Assembly: GCA_011389765.1 (NCBI GenBank)
Contig: JAABTT010000005.1
Location: 24,456 to 88,455 of the forward strand
DNA length: 64,000 nt
Direction: 5' to 3'
Origin: Desulfohalobiaceae bacterium S24
GTDB lineage: Bacteria; Desulfobacterota; Desulfovibrionia; Desulfovibrionales; Desulfothermaceae
Shown here: positions 1-8,696 of the stretch, piece after piece
Position numbering within the stretch: the first letter of the stretch is position 1
Layout of the letters: every line of letters starts with the position of its first letter
The notes under the pieces: generated by a model
Databases searched by the model: none
Seen by the model: the letters and a program-made list of their open reading frames with translations, nothing else
What the model was told of the DNA's origin: nothing
Program-made: the position numbers and the translations under genes

Positions 1-1
1 G

Positions 2-337
2 TCGGCGGCCGGATCGAGTTTGGAAGAGGTGTGGCTTGAGCTCTGGCCCAATTATTTTCAGGTGTCTGAAGTCCAGGCGCAGGCGATCAAAGAGGTGAGT
101 CTGAATGTGCAGGGCTTCAGCAGCGTGACCGGAGTGAAAGGCTGTGATCGAACTCTGCGGGGAAATGCCGCTTTGGTCAACGATGCCCGGCTGCTCAGGG
201 TCGATGCAGTGAGCGGTTCAATGGAAGCGCTCTGGAAGGTATGCACCCCGGATTTACAGAGACTTGCCCGTTTTTTGGACGATTATCTCGCGCCCCGGGG
301 CCTCAGGTATGATTTTCTGCACAGCAAAGAAGAATGA
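2..337 (+). CDS. C-terminal part of an unrecognised protein (5' end outside window)
   Basis: The frame is open from the left edge of the window to a TGA at 335-337, so this is the 3' end of a longer gene; a TTG at 20 could also serve as a start but has no convincing ribosome-binding site. The visible 111 residues are soluble and mixed alpha/beta in character, ending in Tyr-Asp-Phe-Leu-His-Ser-Lys-Glu-Glu. I recognise no motif and assign no function. It ends 6 bases before the convergent tatA stop. Confidence 0.55.
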   Translation, partial: SAAGSSLEEVWLELWPNYFQVSEVQAQAIKEVSLNVQGFSSVTGVKGCDRTLRGNAALVNDARLLRVDAVSGSMEALWKVCTPDLQRLARFLDDYLAPRGLRYDFLHSKEE

Positions 338-343
338 ACCTCT

Positions 344-586
344 TTACTCCTGAGATGATTTCAAGGTTTCCTCTTCTGACTCAGACTTCGAATCGTTGGA
401 TTTTTTTTGATTTTTTTCGTCTTTTTCAGTGATGTCAATTTCGTCGGGCTCTTTACTTGCTTTTTTGAAATCCTTGATGGCCCTCCCCATCCCGGAACCG
501 ATTTCCGGTAGCTTGTTGGCCCCGAATATGACCAGGACAATAACGAGAATAATGAGTAACTCTGGAATGCCGATGCCGCCTATCAT
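344..586 (-). CDS. tatA: Sec-independent protein translocase TatA/TatE
   Basis: Pore-forming subunit of the twin-arginine translocase, which exports folded proteins across the inner membrane. The 80 residues show the whole family pattern: a short N-terminus, a transmembrane helix (about residues 6-22, ending IVLVIFG), the Phe-Gly hinge followed by KLPEIG, an amphipathic helix ([12 protein letters not shown]) and a charged acidic tail rich in Asp, Glu, Lys and Ser. GGAGG lies five bases before the ATG. The gene stands alone, with no tatB or tatC in the window. At least one neighbour at 40925 has a Tat-type signal and would depend on this system. Confidence 0.93.
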   Translation of the reverse strand: MIGGIGIPELLIILVIVLVIFGANKLPEIGSGMGRAIKDFKKASKEPDEIDITEKDEKNQKKSNDSKSESEEETLKSSQE

Positions 587-723
587 ACAACCTCCTTATA
601 CCGTTTGTGCCGTACACATACTGTGTTCGATCTGATGTAACCTTTTTGGCTTGATTGTGCAATATCTGTTTTTCAAGCTTCATTATTTGAAGGGCAGATT
701 TTGTCCGTTGCGGAAATTTGATT

Positions 724-1530
724 ATGGCCGTACTCTTTTTCCCCTGCTTGCATCCCGAGCTTGTTCCAGGCACGCTTCCCAGGGCCGTGAAGTTTTTAGA
801 TCCGGGACTCAAGGTTTCTGCAAACAAAGCTCACTCTTGGCGCCCGCAGGGTTTTCCTCTGCAGGAGCGCGAGGCCCTTCGCTATGTTCATGAAAGTCTT
901 GCCTTTGGCGAACAATTTCGTTCCTCCCAGGAACTGGCCTATTTTACCGGAAGGAGGCTGGATGATTTTTACGCTCACACCTCCCAGTCCATTCGCTGGC
1001 AATTCAAGCGAAGACAGGCATCCTCCGAAGCCGGACCTGAACAGATGCCTCCAGCCCTTCAGGCTCAGATGATGTTGTTGATGGTATGGACTTTGGAGGA
1101 AAAACTCATTGAATACACCAAACTGAACGAGCGTGTTCAGGACATGGATCAGGCTATCCGGATGAATCTGGGGGTGGAGGATTCCGAGGAGGAAAGCGTT
1201 TTTTTTCTTCATGATGAAAGGACCGGCATGAAGCACGATGAACAGCCTCACTGGTCAAAGATTCTGCCCTGGTTTTTGTTTTGGATGGAAGATGGAGACG
1301 GGCTGTTTGTTTTAGATCGGGAAATCATTGCCCAATGGAAGGAAAAGGGTTTGTCTTTCACCCCTCACCGGTCCGGGAACGAGAAAGGGCTGGATGGGGC
1401 AAACTGCCTGCAGCAGCCCCTGGTTCTGCTGCAGGCCGAAGCAAGCGGGCATGAATTGGTTTCGGATCCAAAAGACCGGCAGTTTTTGATCCGTCCGGAC
1501 TCTCGTTATTCAATTTTCTGTGCCGAATGA
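724..1530 (+). CDS. Hypothetical soluble protein upstream of HAD phosphatase
   Basis: A 268-residue protein I cannot assign to a named family. It looks cytoplasmic: there is no clear signal peptide, although the first residues (MAVLFFPCLHPEL) are hydrophobic. The middle (about 110-150) is helical and charged, and the stretch SKILPWFLFWMEDGDGLF is aromatic-rich. The ATG at 724 is preferred over a TTG six bases upstream. Its TGA overlaps the GTG start of the HAD gene by 11 bases, so the two genes are probably co-translated. Function unknown; the neighbour suggests a housekeeping locus rather than an accessory one. Confidence 0.6.
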   Translation: MAVLFFPCLHPELVPGTLPRAVKFLDPGLKVSANKAHSWRPQGFPLQEREALRYVHESLAFGEQFRSSQELAYFTGRRLDDFYAHTSQSIRWQFKRRQASSEAGPEQMPPALQAQMMLLMVWTLEEKLIEYTKLNERVQDMDQAIRMNLGVEDSEEESVFFLHDERTGMKHDEQPHWSKILPWFLFWMEDGDGLFVLDREIIAQWKEKGLSFTPHRSGNEKGLDGANCLQQPLVLLQAEASGHELVSDPKDRQFLIRPDSRYSIFCAE

Positions 1531-2215
1531 GACGCGGTACGGGGCAAAGGGGGGCGATGTGAAGCAAGGTGGACAAAAGCCCTTGAGTCGACAGGAAATA
1601 TCTTCGATCAAAGGCTTTGTGTTTGACTGCGACGGGGTCTTGATCGATTCCAAAGCAGCCAATGTCCGGTTTTATAATCTCATTTTGCAGAAGCTGGGGC
1701 TTCCTGCAATGTCCCTGGATTGTGAGGCCTTTGTCCACGCGCATACCGTGCAGGAATCCATCGCCCACATTGTTCCGGATGCTTTGCTGCAGGAGGCCTT
1801 GACGGTCAAAAGATCCATTCCCTATTCTCAGGTGGTGGAGAGTATTCGCCTGGAACCGGGTATCACGGAATGTCTGGCCTGCCTGTGCAGAATAGGTTTT
1901 TCCTGTGCGGTCAACACCAACCGTACGGACACCATGGGGATGATCCTGGACAGGTATGCCCTGAGCGAGTATTTCCATCCGGTTGTGACCTCGCAGGATG
2001 TGCTGCGGCCGAAACCGGATCCGGAAAGTCTGTTTTTGATTTTGAGTTCCTGGAGTATTTCGCCGCATGAGCTTGTTTTTATCGGGGATTCGCCGGTTGA
2101 CGAGCAGACGGCCCGGTCGGCGGGCACGCCTTTTTGGGCTTACAGGAATAAAAGCCTTGGGGCCGATCGCCATCTCCAGAATCACAGGGAACTTGTTGCA
2201 GCACTGGATGCGTAA
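1520..2215 (+). CDS. HAD-superfamily hydrolase (phosphoglycolate-phosphatase-like)
   Basis: Haloacid-dehalogenase-fold phosphatase. Motif I is FDCDGVLID (about residue 34), with the nucleophilic Asp and the general-acid Asp two residues on. Motif II is the Asn-Thr-Asn-Arg-Thr stretch near residue 133, motif III includes the Lys of RPKPDP, and motif IV is IGDSPVDEQTA. A helical cap lies between motifs I and II, as in the PGP/Gph/beta-phosphoglucomutase class. Substrate cannot be read from sequence. The GTG start overlaps the preceding gene; a second GTG at 1559 would remove 13 poorly conserved residues and is also possible. Confidence 0.8.
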   Translation: MPNETRYGAKGGDVKQGGQKPLSRQEISSIKGFVFDCDGVLIDSKAANVRFYNLILQKLGLPAMSLDCEAFVHAHTVQESIAHIVPDALLQEALTVKRSIPYSQVVESIRLEPGITECLACLCRIGFSCAVNTNRTDTMGMILDRYALSEYFHPVVTSQDVLRPKPDPESLFLILSSWSISPHELVFIGDSPVDEQTARSAGTPFWAYRNKSLGADRHLQNHRELVAALDA

Positions 2216-2330
2216 GATTCCTGCCGTTCTTTGATCATGGATGCGGGCCTCTCGAATCTTACGGGCCGAGAGTTTGTTTGCGCGGTTAAGTTGTTTTTCA
2301 TCAATCATCAAATGGGAAAGGGAGCTGTCG

Positions 2331-2633
2331 ATGTTTGTCCTTGGGAATTTTCTGCAGGCACTGGCCATGGTTTTGAATGGAGCTCTGACTTTGTATTTCT
2401 GGATCATTATCATCTCCGCGGTCCTGTCCTGGGTCAATCCGGATCCCTATAATCCCCTGGTGAGGATCATTTATTCCCTGACCGAACCGGTGCTGTATTG
2501 GATCAGAAGAACGCTGCCTTTTGTTTTTATAGGAGGCATTGACCTCTCTCCGATTGTGGTCTTGTTTGCGATCCAGTTTTTGAAAATTTTTCTGGTTCAA
2601 ACCCTTTCTCAAATCGCAGTCGGTTTGGCCTGA
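2331..2633 (+). CDS. YggT-family integral membrane protein
   Basis: A 100-residue membrane protein with two hydrophobic segments (about residues 6-35 and 62-95) separated by the loop SWVNPDPYNPLVR, which carries the Ser-Trp-x-Pro and Asn-Pro signatures of the YggT family. Family members are implicated in osmotic tolerance and cell-division-linked membrane functions, but no molecular activity is established. The ATG at 2331 is chosen because GGGAG stands six bases upstream; a longer frame from 2241 adds an unlikely polar extension. The DUF465 gene follows after 68 bases. Confidence 0.8.
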   Translation: MFVLGNFLQALAMVLNGALTLYFWIIIISAVLSWVNPDPYNPLVRIIYSLTEPVLYWIRRTLPFVFIGGIDLSPIVVLFAIQFLKIFLVQTLSQIAVGLA

Positions 2634-2701
2634 ACGCTGGAGGGCAATTTCTAAGGTATGAGTTTCAATTTTCAATTATATTTAAATGCCGGAGGTGTCC
2701 T

Positions 2702-2935
2702 ATGGAGCAATACGAAATTGAAGCCATCAATCAACACAAGGACCATGATTCTGAACTCAAAAAACTGTGGGAAGAACATCTTGAATTCGAAAAAAAGATC
2801 GAGGAATTGGAAAAAAGGCCTTTCTTGACGCCGAATGAGCAGAACGAGATCAAGCGTCTGAAAAAATGCAAGTTGACAGGGAAGACAAAGATTCAGGAAA
2901 TTTTGGACAAATACACCAAGCAAGAGGTGGCCTGA
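2702..2935 (+). CDS. DUF465/YdcH-like small coiled-coil protein
   Basis: A 77-residue, highly charged, helical protein. The pattern of a central heptad-rich segment (FEKKIEELEKRPFLTPNEQN) followed by EIKRLKKCKLTGKTKIQEIL matches the YdcH/DUF465 family, small proteins predicted to form a helical hairpin; their role is not known. The gene has GGAGG upstream and is followed after 13 bases by ilvB, so it is likely co-transcribed with the branched-chain amino-acid genes. Confidence 0.75.
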   Translation: MEQYEIEAINQHKDHDSELKKLWEEHLEFEKKIEELEKRPFLTPNEQNEIKRLKKCKLTGKTKIQEILDKYTKQEVA

Positions 2936-2948
2936 TGAGGAGTTGGAA

Positions 2949-4640
2949 ATGAAATTGAACGGGGCGCAAATTTTACTTGAATCTTTGCTTCAGGAAGGCG
3001 TGGAAAAAGTGTTCGGGTATCCCGGCGGGGCGGTGTTGGATATTTATCATGCCTTAAGGGATTACCCGCTGCAGCATTTTCTGTTCAGGCATGAACAGGG
3101 TGTGGTGCATGCGGCAGACGGTTTTGCCAGAGCCAGCGGGAAAGTCGGTGTGGCTCTGGTGACTTCGGGGCCCGGAGCCACGAATGCGGTGACCGGGATC
3201 GCTACGGCCTTTATGGATTCCATCCCGCTTGTTGTCTTGACCGGCCAGGTCCCGACTCAACTGATCGGGAACGACGCCTTTCAGGAGGTGGATATCGTCG
3301 GGATTTCCAGATCGTGCACCAAGCACAATTATTTGGTGAAGGATGTCAAGGAATTGGCCAAAACCATCAAAGAGGCTTTTTACCTGGCTCGCTCCGGGCG
3401 GCCGGGACCGGTTCTTGTGGATCTTCCCAAGGACGTCATCCAGTCCAAAGCGGAATTCTATTATCCCAAGCAAGTCTCCATGCGCAGCTATAACCCGAAT
3501 TATACGGCCAATAAACGCCAGATCCAGAAAAGCGTGGGCATGATCAAAAAATCAAGACGTCCTTTGATTTTTGCCGGGGGAGGGGTGATTGCCTCAAATG
3601 CCCATGAAGAATTGTGCGCACTGGCCCGAAAACTCCAGGTCCCGGTGACCAGTTCCATGATGGGGCTCGGCGCTTTTCCCGGCAATGACCCCCTGCATCT
3701 GGGCATGCTTGGGATGCATGGAACCTATGTCGCCAATATGGCGGTCAATTATACGGATCTCTTGATTGCTGTCGGAGTACGGTTCGATGACCGGGTGACC
3801 GGCAAGCTCGAGACCTTTGCCCCGGATGCCAAGATCATTCATGTGGATATCGATCCGACATCCATCAGGAAGAATGTTTCAGTGGATGTTCCCATTGTTT
3901 CTGATTGCAGGCAGGCCTTAGCGGCCTTGAATGAAGGTTTTGAACAAACCGGGTCCGAGGAGGATTTCCCCGGGCGTTTTGCTTCCTGGAGGGACAAGCT
4001 GCGCGCCTGGAATGAAGCCCATCCTTTGACCTATGATTCGAAGGGGAAGTCAATCAAGCCGCAAATGGTGATCGAGACATTGTACGAAATAACGCAGGGG
4101 GAGGCCATCATCAGTACTGAGGTCGGGCAAAACCAGATGTGGGCCGCGCAGCATTTTAAATACAATAAGCCGAGGACCTGGCTCACGTCCGGGGGCCTGG
4201 GGACCATGGGCTATGGCTTTCCGGCCGCCCTGGGAGCCCAGGTCGCCTTTCCGGACAGTCTGGTCATCGATATCGCGGGGGACGGTTCCATCCAGATGAA
4301 TATTCAGGAACTGACCACCGCCGTCAGTCATCAGCTTCCGGTGAAGATCATTATTCTGAACAACAGCTGTCTGGGCATGGTCAGGCAGTGGCAGGAGCTT
4401 TTCTATGAAAAGAACTATTCCTGCACCTGTCTGGAAAGAATCCCGGATTTCGTGAAATTGGCCGAGGCATTCGGAGCCGAGGGCTATCGCATTACTGAAC
4501 AGCAGGAGATTGAACCCGTCCTCCGGCAGGCATTAGCTTCAAAAAAGACCGCTGTCGTCGAGGTTGTGGTGGATCAGGGAGAGAACGTCTACCCCATGGT
4601 TCCCTCCGGGGCCGGCTTGAATGAAATGCTTTTGGTTTGA
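2949..4640 (+). CDS. ilvB: Acetolactate synthase, large catalytic subunit
   Basis: Catalyses the first common step of valine, leucine and isoleucine synthesis: thiamine-diphosphate-dependent condensation of two pyruvates, or of pyruvate with 2-oxobutyrate. The 563 residues show the N-terminal PYR domain (GYPGGAVLDIYHAL and the catalytic Glu in FRHEQGVVHAADG), the central FAD/Rossmann-like domain, and the C-terminal ThDP-binding motif beginning GDGSIQMN and ending near ILNN. The ATG at 2949 is used because GAGGAG stands just upstream; the TTG at 2943 is less likely. ilvN follows after 13 bases. No ilvC or ilvD is visible in the window. Confidence 0.96.
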   Translation: MKLNGAQILLESLLQEGVEKVFGYPGGAVLDIYHALRDYPLQHFLFRHEQGVVHAADGFARASGKVGVALVTSGPGATNAVTGIATAFMDSIPLVVLTGQVPTQLIGNDAFQEVDIVGISRSCTKHNYLVKDVKELAKTIKEAFYLARSGRPGPVLVDLPKDVIQSKAEFYYPKQVSMRSYNPNYTANKRQIQKSVGMIKKSRRPLIFAGGGVIASNAHEELCALARKLQVPVTSSMMGLGAFPGNDPLHLGMLGMHGTYVANMAVNYTDLLIAVGVRFDDRVTGKLETFAPDAKIIHVDIDPTSIRKNVSVDVPIVSDCRQALAALNEGFEQTGSEEDFPGRFASWRDKLRAWNEAHPLTYDSKGKSIKPQMVIETLYEITQGEAIISTEVGQNQMWAAQHFKYNKPRTWLTSGGLGTMGYGFPAALGAQVAFPDSLVIDIAGDGSIQMNIQELTTAVSHQLPVKIIILNNSCLGMVRQWQELFYEKNYSCTCLERIPDFVKLAEAFGAEGYRITEQQEIEPVLRQALASKKTAVVEVVVDQGENVYPMVPSGAGLNEMLLV

Positions 4641-4653
4641 TAAGGAGTGAATC

Positions 4654-5142
4654 ATGCGACATACCTTGTCGGTTCTGGTTGAAAACGAACCTGGAGTACT
4701 TTCGCGGGTGGCCGGTTTGTTCAGTGGCCGGGGGTTTAATATTGAGTCCCTGAATGTGGCCCCGACCATGGAAAAAGGGGTCTCCTTGATGACCATTGTC
4801 ACTGGTGGGGATGAATTGATCATCGAGCAGATCCAGAAGCAGCTTCGGAAGTTGATTACCGTGGTCAAGGTTGTGGACATGAATGAAGTCAAGCATGTGG
4901 ATCGGGAAATGGTCCTTATCAAGGTCAATGCCACGGAGCATACCAGGGCTGAAGTTTTAAGAATCGTGGATATCTTTCGCTGTAAAGTCGTTGATGTCAG
5001 CCCTTCAGAGTTGACTCTGGAGGCAACCGGGGATCAGGGCAAGATCAAGGCCTTGAGCAATCTCCTGCATCGCTTTGGGATCAAGGAGCTGGCCCGGACC
5101 GGGACGGTGGCCCTGCGCAGAAGCATGCAGATGAAGGATTGA
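4654..5142 (+). CDS. ilvN: Acetolactate synthase, small regulatory subunit
   Basis: Regulatory partner of IlvB that mediates valine feedback inhibition and raises catalytic activity. The 162 residues begin with a classical ACT domain (MRHTLSVLVENEPGVLSRV, then the Gly-Arg-Gly-Phe-Asn-Ile effector loop), followed by the C-terminal ALS_ss domain. The length is normal for the family. An AAGGAG lies upstream of the ATG, and the 13-base gap to ilvB indicates one operon. Confidence 0.95.
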   Translation: MRHTLSVLVENEPGVLSRVAGLFSGRGFNIESLNVAPTMEKGVSLMTIVTGGDELIIEQIQKQLRKLITVVKVVDMNEVKHVDREMVLIKVNATEHTRAEVLRIVDIFRCKVVDVSPSELTLEATGDQGKIKALSNLLHRFGIKELARTGTVALRRSMQMKD

Positions 5143-5182
5143 ATCCAAAAAAAGCGCAGGAATCGGGTTCAGATAAGCGCCA

Positions 5183-6949
5183 ATGAGAAAAAAGTCGAAA
5201 AAACAAGTCGGGACAGGATCCCGCTACGGCCTGCTGCTGGATAAGGGCTTTATCAACAAAGAGAACCTGGATCATATATTTCGTGAAGCCAGGAGTGGAA
5301 AGTTGGGGCCTGATGAAATTCTCATGGAAAAATACAATATTTCCAAAGATGATCTCCGGCAGTCCCTGGAAGCCTTTTATCAAACAGAGTGCCTGGTCTT
5401 TGATCCCAACATCGAACCTCCATTTGAAATCTTCAACAAACACAAACTGGATTCGGATTTTCTCAAGAAATACTGTTGGACGCCGTTTGCCCAGGACGAG
5501 CAGAACATGGTCATCTTGATCGATAATCCTTTTGATCTGAGCAAAGTGGATGAGATTCAGTTTATTCTGGGGACCAATCGGATCGATTTCAAAGTGGCCT
5601 TGAAGCAGGATATCGAGGCCTATATCGACCGTTTTTTTCAAGAAATGTCCGGGGGAATGGATCTCGAAAAGTTTGATGAGACTGTTGATGAAGAGCGTGA
5701 AGAGGAGAAAAGCAGCGATGATGTAGAGTCCATCAGCGAGCAGGACAGCGAGGTGGTTCGTCTGGTCAATGCCTTGTTGGTGGAGGCTTGGAAAAAAGGG
5801 GCATCGGATATCCACATCGAGCCCAATTCCCAATCCAAATACTGCGGGGTGCGTTTCCGGCTGGATGGAACCTGTCACGAATTTCGCAAACTTCGCTACA
5901 ATCTCTCCAGGGTGATTGTGTCCCGGTTGAAGATCATGGCCCGCCTGGATATCGCGGAACGGCGGCTGCCCCAGGACGGGAAGATCAAATTGAGACTGCC
6001 CGGCGCGCGGCAGACCGTGGAATTTCGTGTCGCCACCATGCCGACCATTGACAACCAGGAGGATGTGGTCCTCAGGGTGCTGGCCTCAAGCAAACCCCAG
6101 GCCCTGGAAAATCTCGGTCTGGCTGAAGAAAGCTTGAAAATCGCCAAGAAAATGATTTTTCAGCCCTATGGTCTGGTTCTGGTGGTTGGACCGACAGGAT
6201 CGGGCAAGACCACGACCCTGCACTCCGCTCTGCATTACCTGAACACCGGCGACAGGAAAATCTGGGCGGCCGAAGATCCGGTGGAAATCACTCAGGAAGG
6301 GGTGCGTCAGGTCCAGGTCAATTCAAAAATTGGTTTGACTTTTGCCTCCGCCCTGCGGTCCTTTCTGCGTGCGGATCCTGATGTGGTCATGATCGGTGAG
6401 ATGCGGGACAAGGAAACCGCCCATATCGGCATTGAAGCCTCTCTGACCGGCCATATGGTTTTTTCAACCCTGCACACCAACTCGGCTCCTGAAACCGTGA
6501 CTCGTTTGCTGGATATGGATCTCGATCCTTTTAATTTTGCCGATTCCCTGCTCTTTGTTTTGGCTCAGCGCCTGATCAGGACATTATGCCCGAATTGTAG
6601 AGAGGCTTATACCCCGGATACGGAAGAAATCGAAGAGCTCAAAATTGAATTCGGTTCAGACTGGGAGCGGCATTTTCCGGCAGGATTTTTGGAAAAGCCA
6701 GTTCTATTCAGGGCCAAAGGATGCAATCTCTGTTATGAAGGGTATAAAGGCCGGACCGGGGTGCATGAATTGATGGTCAATTCCGGGGAACTCAAGAAGC
6801 TGATCAAATTTCGGAAATCAACCGAGGAATTGCGGGATTTGGCCAAAAAGCAAGGTATGCTCGCCCTGAAACAGGACGGCATCGTGAAAGTCCTCAAGGG
6901 CATGACCGATATCCATCAAGTCAGAAAAGTCTCCGGTACGATTGAATAA
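5183..6949 (+). CDS. GspE/PilB-family secretion or type IV pilus assembly ATPase
   Basis: Hexameric ATPase that powers pseudopilus or pilus assembly at the cytoplasmic face of type II secretion or type IV pilus machines. The 588 residues show an N-terminal MshEN/GspE-N region (1-170), then the catalytic core with Walker [11 protein letters not shown] (near residue 335), the Asp box AAEDPVEI, Walker B (DPDVVMIGEMRD) and the His box (STLHTNSAPE). A zinc-binding tetracysteine pair (CPNC and CNLC) follows, as in PilB/GspE. It begins 40 bases after ilvN. No gspD, pilC or pilin gene is adjacent, so T2SS versus T4P cannot be decided. Confidence 0.85.
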   Translation: MRKKSKKQVGTGSRYGLLLDKGFINKENLDHIFREARSGKLGPDEILMEKYNISKDDLRQSLEAFYQTECLVFDPNIEPPFEIFNKHKLDSDFLKKYCWTPFAQDEQNMVILIDNPFDLSKVDEIQFILGTNRIDFKVALKQDIEAYIDRFFQEMSGGMDLEKFDETVDEEREEEKSSDDVESISEQDSEVVRLVNALLVEAWKKGASDIHIEPNSQSKYCGVRFRLDGTCHEFRKLRYNLSRVIVSRLKIMARLDIAERRLPQDGKIKLRLPGARQTVEFRVATMPTIDNQEDVVLRVLASSKPQALENLGLAEESLKIAKKMIFQPYGLVLVVGPTGSGKTTTLHSALHYLNTGDRKIWAAEDPVEITQEGVRQVQVNSKIGLTFASALRSFLRADPDVVMIGEMRDKETAHIGIEASLTGHMVFSTLHTNSAPETVTRLLDMDLDPFNFADSLLFVLAQRLIRTLCPNCREAYTPDTEEIEELKIEFGSDWERHFPAGFLEKPVLFRAKGCNLCYEGYKGRTGVHELMVNSGELKKLIKFRKSTEELRDLAKKQGMLALKQDGIVKVLKGMTDIHQVRKVSGTIE

Positions 6950-6978
6950 TACTGCTCCAGCTCCCTTTTTCAGAATTC

Positions 6979-7075
6979 TGTCGTTGAACAATGAATAGCA
7001 TAACAGCTCAGTTAAATATTGTGTTGAATATCAAATAATTATGTTTCAGCTTTGCCAGAGGCAAAGCTGAAACCT
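6979..7075. repeat. Half copy of hairpin-ended intergenic repeat (copy A)
   Basis: This stretch matches one half of the 19121-19468 element in inverse orientation: a linker with the words AATAGCATAACAG and TCAAATAATTATG, ending in a 14-bp stem (7043-7056 paired with 7060-7073, loop AGA). It lies between convergent genes and may also serve as their terminator. Confidence 0.65.
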
Positions 7076-7095
7076 GAGGACAGGGTTTCTGGGCC

Positions 7096-7767
7096 TCAGT
7101 CGAGCTGGGCCAGCAGGGTTTTCTTGATGCTCTGAATATCTCCGGAGCCGTCCAACTCGATGTATTTTGTCATGTCTTTGGCTGCCAGATCCTTGAAAAA
7201 GTAGGCGGCCGCCAGGGTCCCGGTTTCCGTATCGTAGTATATGTCGTGCCGTTTGTTGATGGCCTCCTCATCCTGATCGTCGGCCCGGGTTTTGAGATCA
7301 CCGCCGCAGACCCGGCATTTGTCGCCGTCGGGCTTGATGGCCTCGATGTAGATGTTGTTGGGGTGGTTCGGGTCGTTCACACAGAGCCTCCGGCCCATGA
7401 TTCTTTTTTTGGCGGTTTCCCGGTCCAGCATGATCTCGATGACGAAATTCAGTTCCAGTCCTTCTGCCTGCAGGGCCTCCCATAATTTTTTGGCCTGGAC
7501 GATATTCCGGGGGAAGCCGTCCAGCAGCCAGCCGTTTTTCCCTTTGTCCTTCAAGGTCTCGAGGACCATGGGAATGGTCACTTCATCCGGCACTAAGTCG
7601 CCGCGGTCGATATAGGCCTTGGCCTGCTTGCCCAGCTCCGTTCCCTGTCCGATGTGCTCCCTGAAAATGGCTCCGGATTCAATATGGGCCAGATTGTACT
7701 TGTCTTTGGCCAGCGATCCCTGGGTCCCTTTGCCGCTTCCATTGGGTCCGAAAATGAGTATGTTCAT
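7096..7767 (-). CDS. adk: Adenylate kinase with metal-binding LID (Desulfovibrio type)
   Basis: Converts ATP and AMP to two ADP. The 223 residues contain the P-loop GPNGSGKGTQ (residues 7-16), the AMP-binding region and LLDGFPRN. The LID carries Cys129, His135, Cys151 and Cys154: the Cys-X5-His-X15-Cys-X2-Cys pattern of the zinc/cobalt/iron adenylate kinase of Desulfovibrio gigas, also a 223-residue protein. The start at 7767 gives the canonical N-terminus MNILIFGPNG; an ATG six codons upstream is less likely. The gene is followed downstream by repeat copy A and preceded by pgeF on the same strand. Confidence 0.95.
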   Translation of the reverse strand: MNILIFGPNGSGKGTQGSLAKDKYNLAHIESGAIFREHIGQGTELGKQAKAYIDRGDLVPDEVTIPMVLETLKDKGKNGWLLDGFPRNIVQAKKLWEALQAEGLELNFVIEIMLDRETAKKRIMGRRLCVNDPNHPNNIYIEAIKPDGDKCRVCGGDLKTRADDQDEEAINKRHDIYYDTETGTLAAAYFFKDLAAKDMTKYIELDGSGDIQSIKKTLLAQLD

Positions 7768-7856
7768 AAAACACAATACCTCCATATGAAAAATTTCACA
7801 AATTTGTATACGTGTAGGTCCGGCTTGTCAATTGAAAACATTTTTGATTTTTTGAA

Positions 7857-8597
7857 TCAGGACATTGATTCGGGTTGTTCGATCCAGATGATTCCGGCCT
7901 GCCGGCCCAGATCCCGGTCGCGCCGGTGGGAGTAAAAGAGTTCCGGCAGGGAATAGGTGCAGAGATCCAGGCCGAAGACATGCTCCTGGAGGAGGCCGGC
8001 CCGGAAAAGTTGATCCCGGGTCAGACGCCAGAGATCCATGGTCTGCTGTTTTGGATTGAAATAGGGCAGAAACTGCGTCCCCCATTCTTGAGCAAAATGG
8101 ACAAATTCACTCCTGGCCGGACTCAGGCTCGGTCCCCGAACGGCCAGAAGCTCTTCGGGACGTACGCCGAAACTGCGACAGAAGGTTTGCACCCAGTGCA
8201 GCAGGGCTTCGGCGCGGTTGCCCCGCCAACCCACGTGCATGGCCGCGATGCAGCTGCCTGACAAATCGCTCATCAAAATCGGCTGGCAGTCGGCCGTCCG
8301 AATGACCAGGGCCAGGCCGCTTCGAGCAGTGGCCAGGGCGTCGGCCTCTTCCCGGCGGTTCTCATCCGGGCGATCAAGGAAGAGCAGGGTGCTGCCGTGA
8401 ACCTGATGCACGCTTTGCCGGCCCAGAAGGCCATGTCGGTTCTGCAGGTTCTGCAGATCCACGTTCAGGGCCGTCTGAAGCGATTCCGGAGAATGCTGTC
8501 GGGAGGCCTGTGCTGAGACTGCCCGGGTGGTGAAGGCGCAACCGATGTGCGGCAGTCCGGGAAACTTGAAGTCAATGTACCGGCAATGGCTGGGCAT
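7857..8597 (-). CDS. pgeF: Purine-nucleoside phosphorylase/adenosine deaminase family protein PgeF (YfiH, DUF152)
   Basis: Member of the YfiH/multicopper-like family (formerly laccase domain), now linked to purine nucleoside cleavage and to editing of peptidoglycan precursors. The 246 residues show the conserved His and Cys of the active site: QVHGSTLL, RTADCQPIL and the MHVGWRG motif. The start at 8597 yields the usual family length; an upstream in-frame start would add 41 residues without similarity to the family. It is 89 bases upstream of adk on the same strand. Confidence 0.87.
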   Translation of the reverse strand: MPSHCRYIDFKFPGLPHIGCAFTTRAVSAQASRQHSPESLQTALNVDLQNLQNRHGLLGRQSVHQVHGSTLLFLDRPDENRREEADALATARSGLALVIRTADCQPILMSDLSGSCIAAMHVGWRGNRAEALLHWVQTFCRSFGVRPEELLAVRGPSLSPARSEFVHFAQEWGTQFLPYFNPKQQTMDLWRLTRDQLFRAGLLQEHVFGLDLCTYSLPELFYSHRRDRDLGRQAGIIWIEQPESMS

Positions 8598-8696
8598 ACA
8601 GGAATGAGCCTCCAAGAGATCGGGAATGAAGATTGTGTTTTTATTTCGATATTTTGTCTCATATCCTCTCTGCAGCTTTCTTGTCAAGAGCCATAC

